A stretch of DNA of 61,450 nt, from positions 1-61,450 of the forward strand of contig NZ_KB904756.1 in NCBI RefSeq assembly GCF_000380185.1. The letters are read 5' to 3'. The notes beneath the pieces were generated by a model, which worked only from the letters and a program-made list of their open reading frames with translations, searched no databases and was not told where the DNA came from. The translations under genes and the position numbers were made by a program. Origin of the DNA: Thiofilum flexile DSM 14609. GTDB taxonomy: Bacteria > Pseudomonadota > Gammaproteobacteria > Thiotrichales > Thiotrichaceae. How positions within the stretch are numbered: the first letter of the stretch is position 1; the number at the start of each line of letters is the position of its first letter. Shown here piece after piece: positions 42,600 to 51,778 of this stretch.

Positions 42600-43560
42600 C
42601 TAAATTAGTCAGTAAGGCTTGTAAAATCAACGGCGTATTTTGCACCTCAGAACCAGCAAATACGCTCATTTTGCTCTTAGACTCACTGGCACACAGTACG
42701 CCAGTGAGTTCGGGGTAAGTAGTGGGGTATAGTGCTACTCCACTTTTACCCAAAGCCGCCGCTAAGTGCATCAGCCCCGTATCCATACCAATCACCCCCA
42801 CCGCTCCCACCAAATAATGCGCTAACTCGGTTAAAGTGCTTTTAGGTAAGACTCTGACATGCTCAAATTGCTGAGCTAGAGCATTAGCCCGCTCGAATTC
42901 ACGTTGATTACCCCATGGCAAATAAACCTTTAGTCCCTTAGTCGCTAAGGATTGGAATAAGGTCTGCCATTGCGCTAAAGGCCATTCCTTATCAGGGCGG
43001 CTAGTCCCGTGTAAGGCTAATAAGTAATGCTCAGCGGGGGGCGTACTAGCGGGGAGTTGTAGACCATAATCCAGCGGCATATTACTAATCGAATAATCAA
43101 GGCTACCCGCTGTTAATAAACGATTGCGTTTAATCGCATGCTCGTTTTTACTGATCGCGAGGCGCTGTTGATAGGCAAGGCTAGCCAAAGGCTCACGCGC
43201 ATAGGCAAAATCAAACCCTACCCGCTTACCCTTAGCCCAGTAGCTAATCAAAGCGCTCTTGATCAAACCCTGAGCATCCAGAATCACATCATACGGCGTA
43301 CTAGCCAACTCTTGCTTAAAAGTACTGATTTCTTGACGCGTATCCTTATGGAATAGGCTCTTACGCCAGCGCCGAATGGCTACCGGAAAAACCTGATGAA
43401 TCGCAGGATGCCAGCGTGGGATTTCAGCAAAATTCTCTTCGACCACCCAATCAATTTGCCAATCGGGGTGTTGGGTATGGATATCGGTGAGTGCAGGTAG
43501 CATATGCACCACATCACCGAGAGAAGAGGTTTTTACAATTAAGAGTTTGTATTGCGCCAT
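42586..43560 (-). CDS. waaC: LPS heptosyltransferase I
   Basis: 324 aa GT9 glycosyltransferase. It adds the first heptose to Kdo in the LPS inner core. KTSSLGDVVHMLPALTDI at the N-terminus and GVIGMDTGLMHLAAALGKSGVALYPTT (near 252-278) are the family motifs. It overlaps the upstream GT2 gene by 22 bp, so they form a small core-LPS operon. Confidence 0.9.
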   Translation of the reverse strand: MAQYKLLIVKTSSLGDVVHMLPALTDIHTQHPDWQIDWVVEENFAEIPRWHPAIHQVFPVAIRRWRKSLFHKDTRQEISTFKQELASTPYDVILDAQGLIKSALISYWAKGKRVGFDFAYAREPLASLAYQQRLAISKNEHAIKRNRLLTAGSLDYSISNMPLDYGLQLPASTPPAEHYLLALHGTSRPDKEWPLAQWQTLFQSLATKGLKVYLPWGNQREFERANALAQQFEHVRVLPKSTLTELAHYLVGAVGVIGMDTGLMHLAAALGKSGVALYPTTYPELTGVLCASESKSKMSVFAGSEVQNTPLILQALLTNLAIPL

Positions 43561-44300
43561 AGTTCTTGTAATTTGGCATATTTCATAAAAGAAGCCAGTG
43601 CAGTGGTATAAGCAATCGCAGCGCCTTCAATACCATCGCGAAAGCCTTGTTTTAAAATAAACAGGCGGATAAAGGCAGCCATACTATGCCATAAAGGACT
43701 CCAAGTACTGACTCGTTTGCCCGCTTGAAAGAGCTGTTTAGCAGCGAGTGTTGAGTAACGATCAGCCTTGTGGATAAGTTCACTAAAATTCGCATAAGAG
43801 TAATGTTCCAGCGGTGATTTTAGCGCTTGTATCGGCCCTTCGGTTTGCCAGCATTCGTGTACCGGTACGGGTTTCATCTGACCAAGGGTTCGGTTTACCA
43901 GACGCACGACGCGATCCGGCCACCAACTACCATGCTGAATCCATTTCCCCTGAAACCAGTTGCGCCGTGGCAGACTAAAGGCAACATATTCACAGCCTGT
44001 GGATAACTGCGTGGATAAGTTTTGAATTTCTTGTACCGCTTCCGTGCTGAGTATCTCATCAGCATCCAAAAATAAGACCCAATCATAACGAGCGCTATTA
44101 ATAGCGAGCTGTTTCTGAGCGGCAAATCCGAGCCATTCTTGGCGAATGATTTTGGCTTGTGCAGCATAAGCAATAGTGAGGGTTTGATCCGTACTGCCTG
44201 AGTCGATAATCACCAAATCATCGGTCAGTAAACGACTACGCTCAAGGCTTTGAGCTAAATAGCGTTCTGCATTGAAAGTAATATAAACAACCGACAGCAT
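43539..44300 (-). CDS. Family 2 glycosyltransferase, WaaE/KdtX-like
   Basis: 253 aa from ATG 44300, where the GT2 fold begins with SVVYITFNAERYLAQSLE. A longer frame to 44399 is possible but adds 33 residues with no domain. The nucleotide-sugar motif VIDSGSTDQTL and the DADEIL metal motif follow; NWFQGKWIQHGSWWPDRVVRL is the WaaE signature. Together with waaC it decorates the LPS inner core. Its end overlaps waaC. Confidence 0.84.
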   Translation of the reverse strand: MLSVVYITFNAERYLAQSLERSRLLTDDLVIIDSGSTDQTLTIAYAAQAKIIRQEWLGFAAQKQLAINSARYDWVLFLDADEILSTEAVQEIQNLSTQLSTGCEYVAFSLPRRNWFQGKWIQHGSWWPDRVVRLVNRTLGQMKPVPVHECWQTEGPIQALKSPLEHYSYANFSELIHKADRYSTLAAKQLFQAGKRVSTWSPLWHSMAAFIRLFILKQGFRDGIEGAAIAYTTALASFMKYAKLQELWRNTNS

Positions 44301-44425
44301 CCCCAATCCATATTGATAAACCCAATGGGTGAGTAGTTTATCAGATATTGGCTGTGAAAAACTGGAAAACACCGAGTAGTTGCGGTACAAGAGCCGCATT
44401 AACTAATATTTTGGAATGAAATCCC

Positions 44426-45418
44426 ATGAAATACGCCGTCTATGGTTTAGGTAATGCATTAGTCGATCAAGAGTTTGAAGTAACTGATGAGTTTTTAGCA
44501 AAAAATGATATTGAAAAAGGTTTAATGACTTTAATCGATGAAGCGCGTCAGCACGAGTTAGTCGCCAATCTACAGCATAGTTTTGGGCTAAAAAAACGTA
44601 CCGGCGGCGGATCGGGTGCGAATAGCATTGTGGCGATTAGCCAGTTTGGGGGTAAAACCTTTTACGCGTGTAAAGTAGCACAGGATGAGGCGGGCGAATT
44701 TTATGCCTCTGATTTAGCCAAAGCGGGTGTGAAAACACGGGTGAATGAGTTAAATGCTCAGGGTGTCACCGGTAAGTGTTTAGTGATGGTCACAGACGAT
44801 GCCGAGCGCACTATGAATACCTTTTTGGGTATTACCTCCGACTTATCCGAGCATGACTTATTTTTGGATGAATTAAAATCGGCAGAATACCTCTATATTG
44901 AAGGTTATTTAGTGACCTCGGATGTGTCGCGTAATGCAGTGATGAAAGCTCGCCAAGTCGCGCGTGATAATAATATTAAAATCGCGATGACTTTTTCTGA
45001 CCCGTCTATGGCTAAATATTTCCAAGCCGGTTTGCAGGAAATGATCGGTGATGGTTTAGATTTATTATTTTGTAATGAAGAAGAGCTACTGACCTTTACT
45101 AAAGCACCGGATTTAATTACCGCTGTACAAAATTTGCATCCTTTAGTGAAAAAAATGGTGATTACGCGCGGAGAGAAAGGTGCTGTTGTGGTCAATGGTG
45201 ATCATCATTTAGAAATTGCTGCCGTACCTGCTAAAGCGATTGATACGAATGGTGCAGGCGATATTTTTGCGGGGGCGTTTTTATACGGTATTACTCATGG
45301 TTTAAGCGATGAACAAGCCGGACGCTTAGCTAGTTTATCTGCTAGTAAAATGGTATCGATTTACGGGGCGCGTTTGAGTACGGCCGAGCATCAAGAGATT
45401 TTGAAGCGGGTGGTCTAA
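44426..45418 (+). CDS. PfkB-family carbohydrate/adenosine kinase
   Basis: 330 aa ribokinase-fold kinase. GGSGANSIVAISQFGG (near 60-75) and the anion-hole/catalytic DTNGAGDIFAGAF (near 275-287) are the two PfkB signatures, with the Asp in GAGD. A divergent gene on the far side is the GT2. The family ranges over adenosine, ribose and fructose kinases; the substrate is not clear. Confidence 0.82.
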   Translation: MKYAVYGLGNALVDQEFEVTDEFLAKNDIEKGLMTLIDEARQHELVANLQHSFGLKKRTGGGSGANSIVAISQFGGKTFYACKVAQDEAGEFYASDLAKAGVKTRVNELNAQGVTGKCLVMVTDDAERTMNTFLGITSDLSEHDLFLDELKSAEYLYIEGYLVTSDVSRNAVMKARQVARDNNIKIAMTFSDPSMAKYFQAGLQEMIGDGLDLLFCNEEELLTFTKAPDLITAVQNLHPLVKKMVITRGEKGAVVVNGDHHLEIAAVPAKAIDTNGAGDIFAGAFLYGITHGLSDEQAGRLASLSASKMVSIYGARLSTAEHQEILKRVV

Positions 45419-45429
45419 TATAGTTTGAT

Positions 45430-45533
45430 AAAGTAATCGAGCATTTCTTCCGCAGCCGCTGTGAATACATCCCTGTACGTTACAAGGCGGCATCCCTGCC
45501 GCCAAGACTGCTCCAGAAACACCCGATTACTTT
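45430..45533. terminator. REP-like hairpin cluster between convergent genes
   Basis: A perfect 10-bp outer inverted repeat, AAAGTAATCG (45430-45439) with CGATTACTTT (45524-45533), encloses two small hairpins that share a TCCC loop: TACA-TCCC-TGTA (45466-45477) and GGCGGCA-TCCC-TGCCGCC (45486-45503). It can end transcripts from both sides. Confidence 0.55.
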
Positions 45534-45540
45534 TTAGCCC

Positions 45541-47487
45541 TTACGCGCCAATTACGCCGCCATCAGTGCGGGTAATGGCAAGGACAGAAGAGCGTGGTTT
45601 GCTATCACCACCAGCGGGAAAATGAGAAGGTAATAAGTCTTCGCCCGGATGTTGGATGCCCACAAACATCGTGGTGTAATCAGGGGAAAACGTTAATCCA
45701 GTAATTTCACAGGCAATAGGCCCAGTTAAAAAGCGGCGAATTTCTCCCGTATTAGGATCGGCACCGAACATTTGATTATTACCCATACCGGCAAAATCTT
45801 TTTCATTGGAGTAATTGCCATCGGTTAAAATCCATAAACGCCCATCTTTATCAAAGCCTAAACCATCAGGGCTATTAAACATATTCTCTGGATTAATATT
45901 CGCACTACCTGCCATTAAACCTTCCTTATAGACAGTAGGGTTACCGGCTAGGACAAATAAATCCCAATCAAAGGTAGTGGCAGTGTGATCTGCATTAGTC
46001 GGTGCCCAGCGTACAATCTGCCCATAGGGGTTTTCAGCACGAGGATTGACACCATCAAGCGGTTGATTGTCTTTTTTACCGCGATTTTTATTATTAGTGA
46101 GGGTACAAAATACGGTTTTATGATTAGGATGAATCGCTACCCATTCAGGACGATCCATTGTAGTACCGCCCACTTGAGTGGCTGCTTGACGGGTTTTAAT
46201 TAAAACCTCGCCTTGATCGGCAAAACCATTTTCGGGAGTTAGTCCATTTTTGCCATGAGTTAATTCAATCCACTGACCTTGACCTTTTAGTTCATTAGGG
46301 GCAGCGGTGAATTTGGCAACATACAACGTTCCTTCATCCAACAGTTTGCTATTTGCGTGTTTATCTTCAGCCTTATACTGGCCATTAGAAACATATTTAT
46401 AGATATATTCGCCGCGCTCATCATCGCCCATATAGACTACAACACGACCATCACCATTTAGGACTAAAGCTGCATTTTCGTGTTTAATATGACCTAGTGC
46501 CGTATGTTTTTTAGGGGTAGAGCTAGGATCCATAGGGTCAATTTCAACGACCCAACCAAAACGATTCATTTCATTGGGGTTTTTGGCAATATCAAAACGC
46601 TCGTCAAACTTACTCCATTGATAGCGTTTTTCTTTCGCTTCAACACCATAACGTTGCATTTGCTCATTCAGCTCGAATTTGCCGTTTGCTGTGCCAAAAT
46701 AATTATTAAAGTTTTCTTCGCAGGTTAAATAAGTCCCCCAAGGAGTAAAACCATTAGAGCAGTTATTCATAGTACCTAGTGCTTTTGTGCCGGTAGCATC
46801 TGCACTGGTTTTCATTAAGGCGTGACCCGCAGCAGGGCCGGTTATTTCCATCGGTGTGGTGGCGGTAATACGGCGATTTAATTTACCTGTTTTATCCACT
46901 ACCCAATGACCGTCTTTTTTGACAACTTCAAAAATACTGACCCCATGCGCGGCTTGAGATGTTTTTACATCCTCAGCAGTCATGGCTTTGCCTTGATGGG
47001 CAAACATAATTTCAGGATTAATATATTCATTATTAATAGCGAGTACGGCACGATTTTCATCGATGGGGAAGAAAGTCATACCATCATTATTATCTCCCAT
47101 TTGACGCTCTTGAGCGCTAGCAGGCGTTTTGCCACTCGGATCAAAGGCCGGAGCATCAGGGAAAATAGGATCACCCCAAGAGATAAGTATTTGATAGTTA
47201 TAGCCATCTGGTAGCACTACGGTATCAGCGGTACTAGCAGGAATACCTTTAAAGCCTAATAAAGGGCTAGGGACTAACTTCGCAGCATCAGGCGTGGCTG
47301 AGGCCGTACTAACTGCCTCGGCAATGGCCTGTGTCAAAGGAGCCGCCATAAAAAAGGCTCCTAAACCAGCCAATCCTGCGCGACGTAGAAATTGGCGGCG
47401 ACTCAACGCTCGCTCAACTAATTGAGTAAATTCAGAGTCGGCCTGTTGTAATTGGCTAGAATAGTCGTGATCGTCATACTGGCTCAT
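45541..47487 (-). CDS. PhoX-like alkaline phosphatase, Tat-exported
   Basis: 648 aa from ATG 47487; an upstream in-frame start at 47541 would add an unlikely leader. Twin-arginine signal: SRRQFLRRAGLAGLGAFF with R30-R31, then an Ala-x-Ala site. The rest is the DUF839/PhoX fold, a long set of beta-propeller-like blades with the FDPSGKTPASAQERQMGDN front and NNEY, TCEENF and KHENAAL acidic motifs that hold Ca/Fe in known PhoX. It frees phosphate from esters outside the cell. Confidence 0.85.
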   Translation of the reverse strand: MSQYDDHDYSSQLQQADSEFTQLVERALSRRQFLRRAGLAGLGAFFMAAPLTQAIAEAVSTASATPDAAKLVPSPLLGFKGIPASTADTVVLPDGYNYQILISWGDPIFPDAPAFDPSGKTPASAQERQMGDNNDGMTFFPIDENRAVLAINNEYINPEIMFAHQGKAMTAEDVKTSQAAHGVSIFEVVKKDGHWVVDKTGKLNRRITATTPMEITGPAAGHALMKTSADATGTKALGTMNNCSNGFTPWGTYLTCEENFNNYFGTANGKFELNEQMQRYGVEAKEKRYQWSKFDERFDIAKNPNEMNRFGWVVEIDPMDPSSTPKKHTALGHIKHENAALVLNGDGRVVVYMGDDERGEYIYKYVSNGQYKAEDKHANSKLLDEGTLYVAKFTAAPNELKGQGQWIELTHGKNGLTPENGFADQGEVLIKTRQAATQVGGTTMDRPEWVAIHPNHKTVFCTLTNNKNRGKKDNQPLDGVNPRAENPYGQIVRWAPTNADHTATTFDWDLFVLAGNPTVYKEGLMAGSANINPENMFNSPDGLGFDKDGRLWILTDGNYSNEKDFAGMGNNQMFGADPNTGEIRRFLTGPIACEITGLTFSPDYTTMFVGIQHPGEDLLPSHFPAGGDSKPRSSVLAITRTDGGVIGA

Positions 47488-47574
47488 TGTGCTTCCTACT
47501 ATAAGAGTCCTAACAATAGGGCTACGATTAGAACAGGCCAATATGACAGATCTATTACAAGGTAGCGGTTATTT

Positions 47575-48474
47575 TTATTTCTTTCCCAATAAACTCACGC
47601 CCCACATGACTAACCCGATACCAATTAAATGGAACCAGCCAAAAGGCTCCGCTAATAACCACACAGCAATCACTATAGTAAAAATAGGCCCCGCTGCTCC
47701 TACAATACTGGTGCGAGCCGGTCCAATACGCTGAATCGCCTCGGCTATCATATAGGTAGGTAATAAAGTACTAACCACAGCGATGAGAGCGGCATACCAA
47801 AATATTTTGGCACTCACCAGTAAATCAGTGAACGAGTGTGTAATAAAGAAATGAATAACCACAAAAAAAGATGAGGCTAACATAGCTATACTGGTAAATA
47901 TGCGGCTGCCATATTGATTAATAAAGGACTTAGAAAATAAGACATAAAACGAATAGCTAAGTGCAGAACCTACCACTAATAACATCCCTAAGGTAACATT
48001 TGATCCCCCTAGTTTTGCTTCATGTAAGTAGAGTACTAAAACCCCGGTATAGGTCAGTACTAAAGCTAGCCATACTCGTTTGGTGATAGTTTCTTTTAAT
48101 ACTAGCCAGCTTAATAGGGTGGTGAAAATGGGATAGGTATATAGCGTTAAACGCTCTAATTGCGCTGTAATATAAACTAAGCCCTGCATATCTAACCACG
48201 AAGCTAAGTAATACCCCATAAAACCTAGCATTATTATTTTAATCCAATCTGGCCGTGAGGGGTTTTTGGTATTAGGTTGCTTTAGGCACCAAATTAAGAC
48301 ACCTAAATAAAAAGGGGCAGAAATCAGCATACGCAAAGCTAATAAGGTGGTGGCATCAACCCCTTCGGCAAAAGCTAATTTGATAAAAATGGATTTTAAG
48401 GCGAATAAACCGGTGCCTATAATGGCAAGGAGTAAACCGATTTGAAAATAATGGGTGGTATGCCGTTCAGGCAT
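47575..48474 (-). CDS. EamA/DMT-family transporter
   Basis: 299 aa from ATG 48474 (a longer frame starts at 48495). Ten membrane segments in two EamA repeats. SIFIKLAFAEGVDATTLLALRM and SLLGKK at the end are consistent with drug/metabolite exporters. Substrate unknown. It lies between the PhoX-like gene and the NmrA-type gene on the minus strand. Confidence 0.82.
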   Translation of the reverse strand: MPERHTTHYFQIGLLLAIIGTGLFALKSIFIKLAFAEGVDATTLLALRMLISAPFYLGVLIWCLKQPNTKNPSRPDWIKIIMLGFMGYYLASWLDMQGLVYITAQLERLTLYTYPIFTTLLSWLVLKETITKRVWLALVLTYTGVLVLYLHEAKLGGSNVTLGMLLVVGSALSYSFYVLFSKSFINQYGSRIFTSIAMLASSFFVVIHFFITHSFTDLLVSAKIFWYAALIAVVSTLLPTYMIAEAIQRIGPARTSIVGAAGPIFTIVIAVWLLAEPFGWFHLIGIGLVMWGVSLLGKK

Positions 48475-48561
48475 TTTTAGCGCTTCCTGAAACAAAGAGC
48501 GCCATCATAACGTAAGGATAGCTACAGACTTAAACAAAATCTGTAGCTAATAGGCTAAGGT

Positions 48562-49395
48562 TTAATTAAATTTAGCTTTATTATCTTGAATATAGGTTGC
48601 TAGGCTGCGCGGTTCGTGTCCGGTTAAATCCTTTACCGCACTAGAGACACCTGCTGTCCAACCTTCACGTACCGGATAGAAAATACTCGCTAAAAACCTT
48701 GCATAAGCCTCCGGTACACCTGCTCCGGTTAATTGGGTAACAAAGGTCTCATCATTAACGGCTTGATAGCTAATGGTTTTACCTAAACCTGCTGATAATA
48801 AGCGAGCCGCATCTGCATAACTCAGTGCTTGAGCACCCGTGAGATTAAACGCTTTGCCATTGACATCATTGCGCGTTAGAGCTGCAGCAGCAGAATCGGC
48901 AATATCACGCACATCAATAAAACTCGATTGCCCCTGTGCGGCAGGTACGGCAATGACACCGTGCTTAATACCTGCTAGCCAATAGGTATGGAAATTATCA
49001 GAAAACCAATTAGGACGTAAAATCACATAAGGCGTGCCTGAGCGCTCCAACAATAACTCGACTTGGCGATAGGGAATAGAATCATCAGCATCAACTCCTA
49101 ATGCTGTTTGGAGGACAACTTTGATCTTGCGTTGAGCAGCGGCTTGAATAATCGGAGTGAGCAAGTCCACCACATTGAGATAACCCGCTGGAACCATTAC
49201 ATAGGCACTCTCTACACCTGCAAACAAGTTATTGAAATCAGGGGTAGTCGCATAATCAAATACTACGCCTTCTGCACCCGCTGGTGCTTTACCATTACGT
49301 GAGGCGGCTTTGACGGTTGCCCCTTTGGCTAATAAAGCGGGTACTAAATGCTGACCAATCGTGCCATTGGCACCAATAACTAAAATTTTACCCAT
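48562..49395 (-). CDS. NmrA-type NAD(P)-binding oxidoreductase, QorB/YtfG-like
   Basis: 277 aa. The Rossmann motif GANGTIGQHL (near 8-17) is the NmrA/SDR-a pattern; there is no Tyr-x-x-x-Lys catalytic pair in the usual place, as in NmrA. Divergent from the HxlR-type regulator gene, 110 bp away; regulators of this group usually control their neighbouring redox gene. Likely a NAD(P)H quinone or aldehyde reductase or sensor. Confidence 0.82.
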   Translation of the reverse strand: MGKILVIGANGTIGQHLVPALLAKGATVKAASRNGKAPAGAEGVVFDYATTPDFNNLFAGVESAYVMVPAGYLNVVDLLTPIIQAAAQRKIKVVLQTALGVDADDSIPYRQVELLLERSGTPYVILRPNWFSDNFHTYWLAGIKHGVIAVPAAQGQSSFIDVRDIADSAAAALTRNDVNGKAFNLTGAQALSYADAARLLSAGLGKTISYQAVNDETFVTQLTGAGVPEAYARFLASIFYPVREGWTAGVSSAVKDLTGHEPRSLATYIQDNKAKFN

Positions 49396-49410
49396 TTTAA
49401 AAACTCCTAT

Positions 49411-49501
49411 AAGTAACTTTAAGTAACTAACAATCTATAGGAGAGATGATATATAATTGTAATGTAGATAAAAAGAGTGCACCTTAGTGTTACCTAGTTA
49501 C
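49411..49501. promoter_or_regulatory. Candidate HxlR-type operators in the divergent intergenic region
   Basis: Two direct repeats TAAGTAACT (49410-49418 and 49420-49428) sit beside the oxidoreductase start. Their inverted counterpart GTTAC occurs twice in GTTACCTAGTTAC (49489-49501) beside the HxlR gene. This arrangement, in a 110-bp divergent region, is consistent with operator sites. Confidence 0.45.
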
Positions 49502-49505
49502 CCCC

Positions 49506-49904
49506 ATGATACTGGAGCTTGAAAAACGAATGCCTGACTATAATTACAATGTGTATGCCAGCGCCTGCCCCTCGCGCATAATGTTTGACAGCATTTCGAA
49601 TAAGTGGACGATGTTTATTTTAGATCGGTTACGTGATCAGCCGGTGCGCTTTAATCAATTACTACGTGAGATTGAGGGTATCTCGCAAAAGATGCTGTCA
49701 CAAACGTTAAAGACTTTAGAACGTGATGGTTTAATCACGCGCACAGCCTTTCCCACCGTACCCGTTACGGTCGAGTACGCGATAACTCCCTTAGGACAAA
49801 CCTTGTCTAGTACTGTACATGTATTGATTCATTGGGCTGAACATAATGGTGATGAGATTTTAGCTGCCCGCGCTGCCTATGACGCTAAAAATAAACAAGT
49901 ATAG
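49506..49904 (+). CDS. HxlR-family transcriptional regulator
   Basis: 132 aa winged-helix protein; a second ATG at 49530 is equally possible. ACPSRIMFDSISNKWTMFIL is the HxlR signature with the conserved Cys (C21), and LLREIEGISQKMLSQTLKTL is the recognition helix. HxlR proteins sense electrophiles or oxidants through this Cys. Divergent from the NmrA-type gene, which is its probable target. Confidence 0.9.
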   Translation: MILELEKRMPDYNYNVYASACPSRIMFDSISNKWTMFILDRLRDQPVRFNQLLREIEGISQKMLSQTLKTLERDGLITRTAFPTVPVTVEYAITPLGQTLSSTVHVLIHWAEHNGDEILAARAAYDAKNKQV

Positions 49905-49950
49905 CCGCGAGTCAGTGTAGTATTAGCCTACTACAAGACTAGGAGATTAG

Positions 49951-51138
49951 GTGGTGTCTATTCATTCTTCCGAGCGTTTTGCCTTATTAGCGAGTATGGC
50001 GGCTTTATTAACCACGTTTGGCTTGGCACGCTTTATCTATACCCCTCTTTTACCCCTGATGCAGGAAGGAACTGGCTTCGGGGATGACTGGGCGGGTTAT
50101 TTAGCCTCCGCTAATTATGTGGGGTATTTGCTCGGAGCGTTAGCCGTGACGCAAGTGCATAGTTTAGAGCTGAAAAAGACACTATTACGGCTCTCGGTTA
50201 TTGTAGCCGCGTTCACCAATATGATGATGGGCTTCACTCAAAACGAATGGCTGTGGATGCTAATGCGCTTTGTGAGTGGGCTATGTAGTGTGGGGGGGAT
50301 GATTATTGGTACTAGCCTATTAATGCTAGCAACCCCTCCGGCGCAAAGTGTACAACGTATGAGCATACACTTCTCAGCCATTGGTTTAGGACTAGCGTTG
50401 GGGGCATTGTGGGTATTGCTATTTAAAAGTACGCAAACATGGGCGGAGCTTTGGATCAGTAGTGGCATGATTATTCTGCTTTTAGGCGCACCTGCCCTAC
50501 GTTTTAATGAGTGGTCTATTCATCCTCTTAAACAGGAAGCCATTAATCAAGCCAAAGCTATTCCTATTTCTAAACCATTTTTGACTTTATTTGCCGCCGC
50601 TTATTTTTGTGCGGGGGTGGGGTATGTAATTAGTGCTACGTTTTTAGTCGCTATTTTACAAAGACAAACCACCATTCCCCATTTAGGCGATTATGCATGG
50701 TTAGTAGTAGGTTTAGCAATGGCACCCTCATGCTGGATCTGGACACGCTTAGCTAAACGTATTGGTGACTTCCCCGCTTTAATTAGTGCTTATTTGGTAC
50801 AAGCCTTAGGTATTATTTTGCCCGTTATTAGCCATTCGGAACTATTGGCTATTGTCGGGGCGATTTTATTTGGCGGGACGGTGATTGGGATTGTATCGAT
50901 GGTATTGATTTACGGTGGACGACTAGCCGGATCACGCCCGACTACCCTTATGGGGCTATTGACCTCCTGTTTTGGAGTTGCTCAGGTCGTGGCACCTGCC
51001 TTTGCAGGATGGCTAGCAGAGCGTCAGGGGCATTTTGAAACCTCATTAATCCTCGCCGCGAGCATTACCGTGTTAGGTGCCTTATTAATGTGGGCAGCGA
51101 GTATTACAGCGAAAGGACATGCTAAACGTTATGCCTAA
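49951..51138 (+). CDS. MFS transporter, YbfB/YjiJ-like
   Basis: 395 aa with 12 membrane segments. It starts with GTG (49951, or the next codon) after an AGGAG site. FGLARFIYTPLLPLMQEGTG and DDWAGYLASANYVGYLLGAL are the YbfB-type pattern. Substrate unknown. The 3' end overlaps bioD by 20 bp in another frame, suggesting cotranscription. Confidence 0.85.
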   Translation: MVSIHSSERFALLASMAALLTTFGLARFIYTPLLPLMQEGTGFGDDWAGYLASANYVGYLLGALAVTQVHSLELKKTLLRLSVIVAAFTNMMMGFTQNEWLWMLMRFVSGLCSVGGMIIGTSLLMLATPPAQSVQRMSIHFSAIGLGLALGALWVLLFKSTQTWAELWISSGMIILLLGAPALRFNEWSIHPLKQEAINQAKAIPISKPFLTLFAAAYFCAGVGYVISATFLVAILQRQTTIPHLGDYAWLVVGLAMAPSCWIWTRLAKRIGDFPALISAYLVQALGIILPVISHSELLAIVGAILFGGTVIGIVSMVLIYGGRLAGSRPTTLMGLLTSCFGVAQVVAPAFAGWLAERQGHFETSLILAASITVLGALLMWAASITAKGHAKRYA

Positions 51139-51778
51139 TAGAGTTATTGTTGATACTTGGCTAAGAAGCCTAGTGGATCAGCCCGGTATTTTTGTAACAG
51201 GTACGGATACCGGAGTGGGTAAAACCTTTGTAGGCACCTACTTAATTCGAGAGCTTAAAAAGCTCGGCTTAAACATTACCCCGCGTAAACCCGTCGAATC
51301 TGGCTGGCCTGTAGATGAAACCCAAACTGATGCGTGGCAATTATTACAAGCCGCTCAATTGCCAGAATCTGCTTTAGCGCAAGTCTGTCCCTATCGATTT
51401 AAAGCTGCCTTAGCACCGGATCGTGCTGCCCGTTTAGAAGAGAAAGAGCTGACTTTAGAACAATTAGTGACAGCCACTTTAAGCCATACTCCGCAGCAAT
51501 GGCTTTATGTGGAGGGGGCGGGAGGGGTCTATTCGCCTATCGCTCAGGATGGTTTAAATGCCGATTTAGCCCAGAGACTTAAGCTACCTGTAGTGCTCAT
51601 TACTGAGGATAAATTAGGCTGCATCAATCATGTATTGATGGCAGTAGAGGTGTTACAGCGGCGCGGCCTAACCGTGCTGGGAGTGATTTTAAATTGTATT
51701 CACCCCCAACCTAATGAGATGGATAATGTGACCGATTTGCAGCAACGGCTCGATCTACCCATCTTATCATTTGCCTAG
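51119..51778 (+). CDS. bioD: Dethiobiotin synthetase
   Basis: 219 aa. It forms the ureido ring of dethiobiotin from DAPA, CO2 and ATP. The P-loop GTDTGVGKTF (near 28-37), RKPVESGW and VEGAGGVYSP (near 123-132) are its active-site loops. The start is ATG 51119 or 51131. It stands alone with no other bio genes, and its stop overlaps the convergent pilU-like gene by 4 bp. Confidence 0.93.
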   Translation: MLNVMPNRVIVDTWLRSLVDQPGIFVTGTDTGVGKTFVGTYLIRELKKLGLNITPRKPVESGWPVDETQTDAWQLLQAAQLPESALAQVCPYRFKAALAPDRAARLEEKELTLEQLVTATLSHTPQQWLYVEGAGGVYSPIAQDGLNADLAQRLKLPVVLITEDKLGCINHVLMAVEVLQRRGLTVLGVILNCIHPQPNEMDNVTDLQQRLDLPILSFA

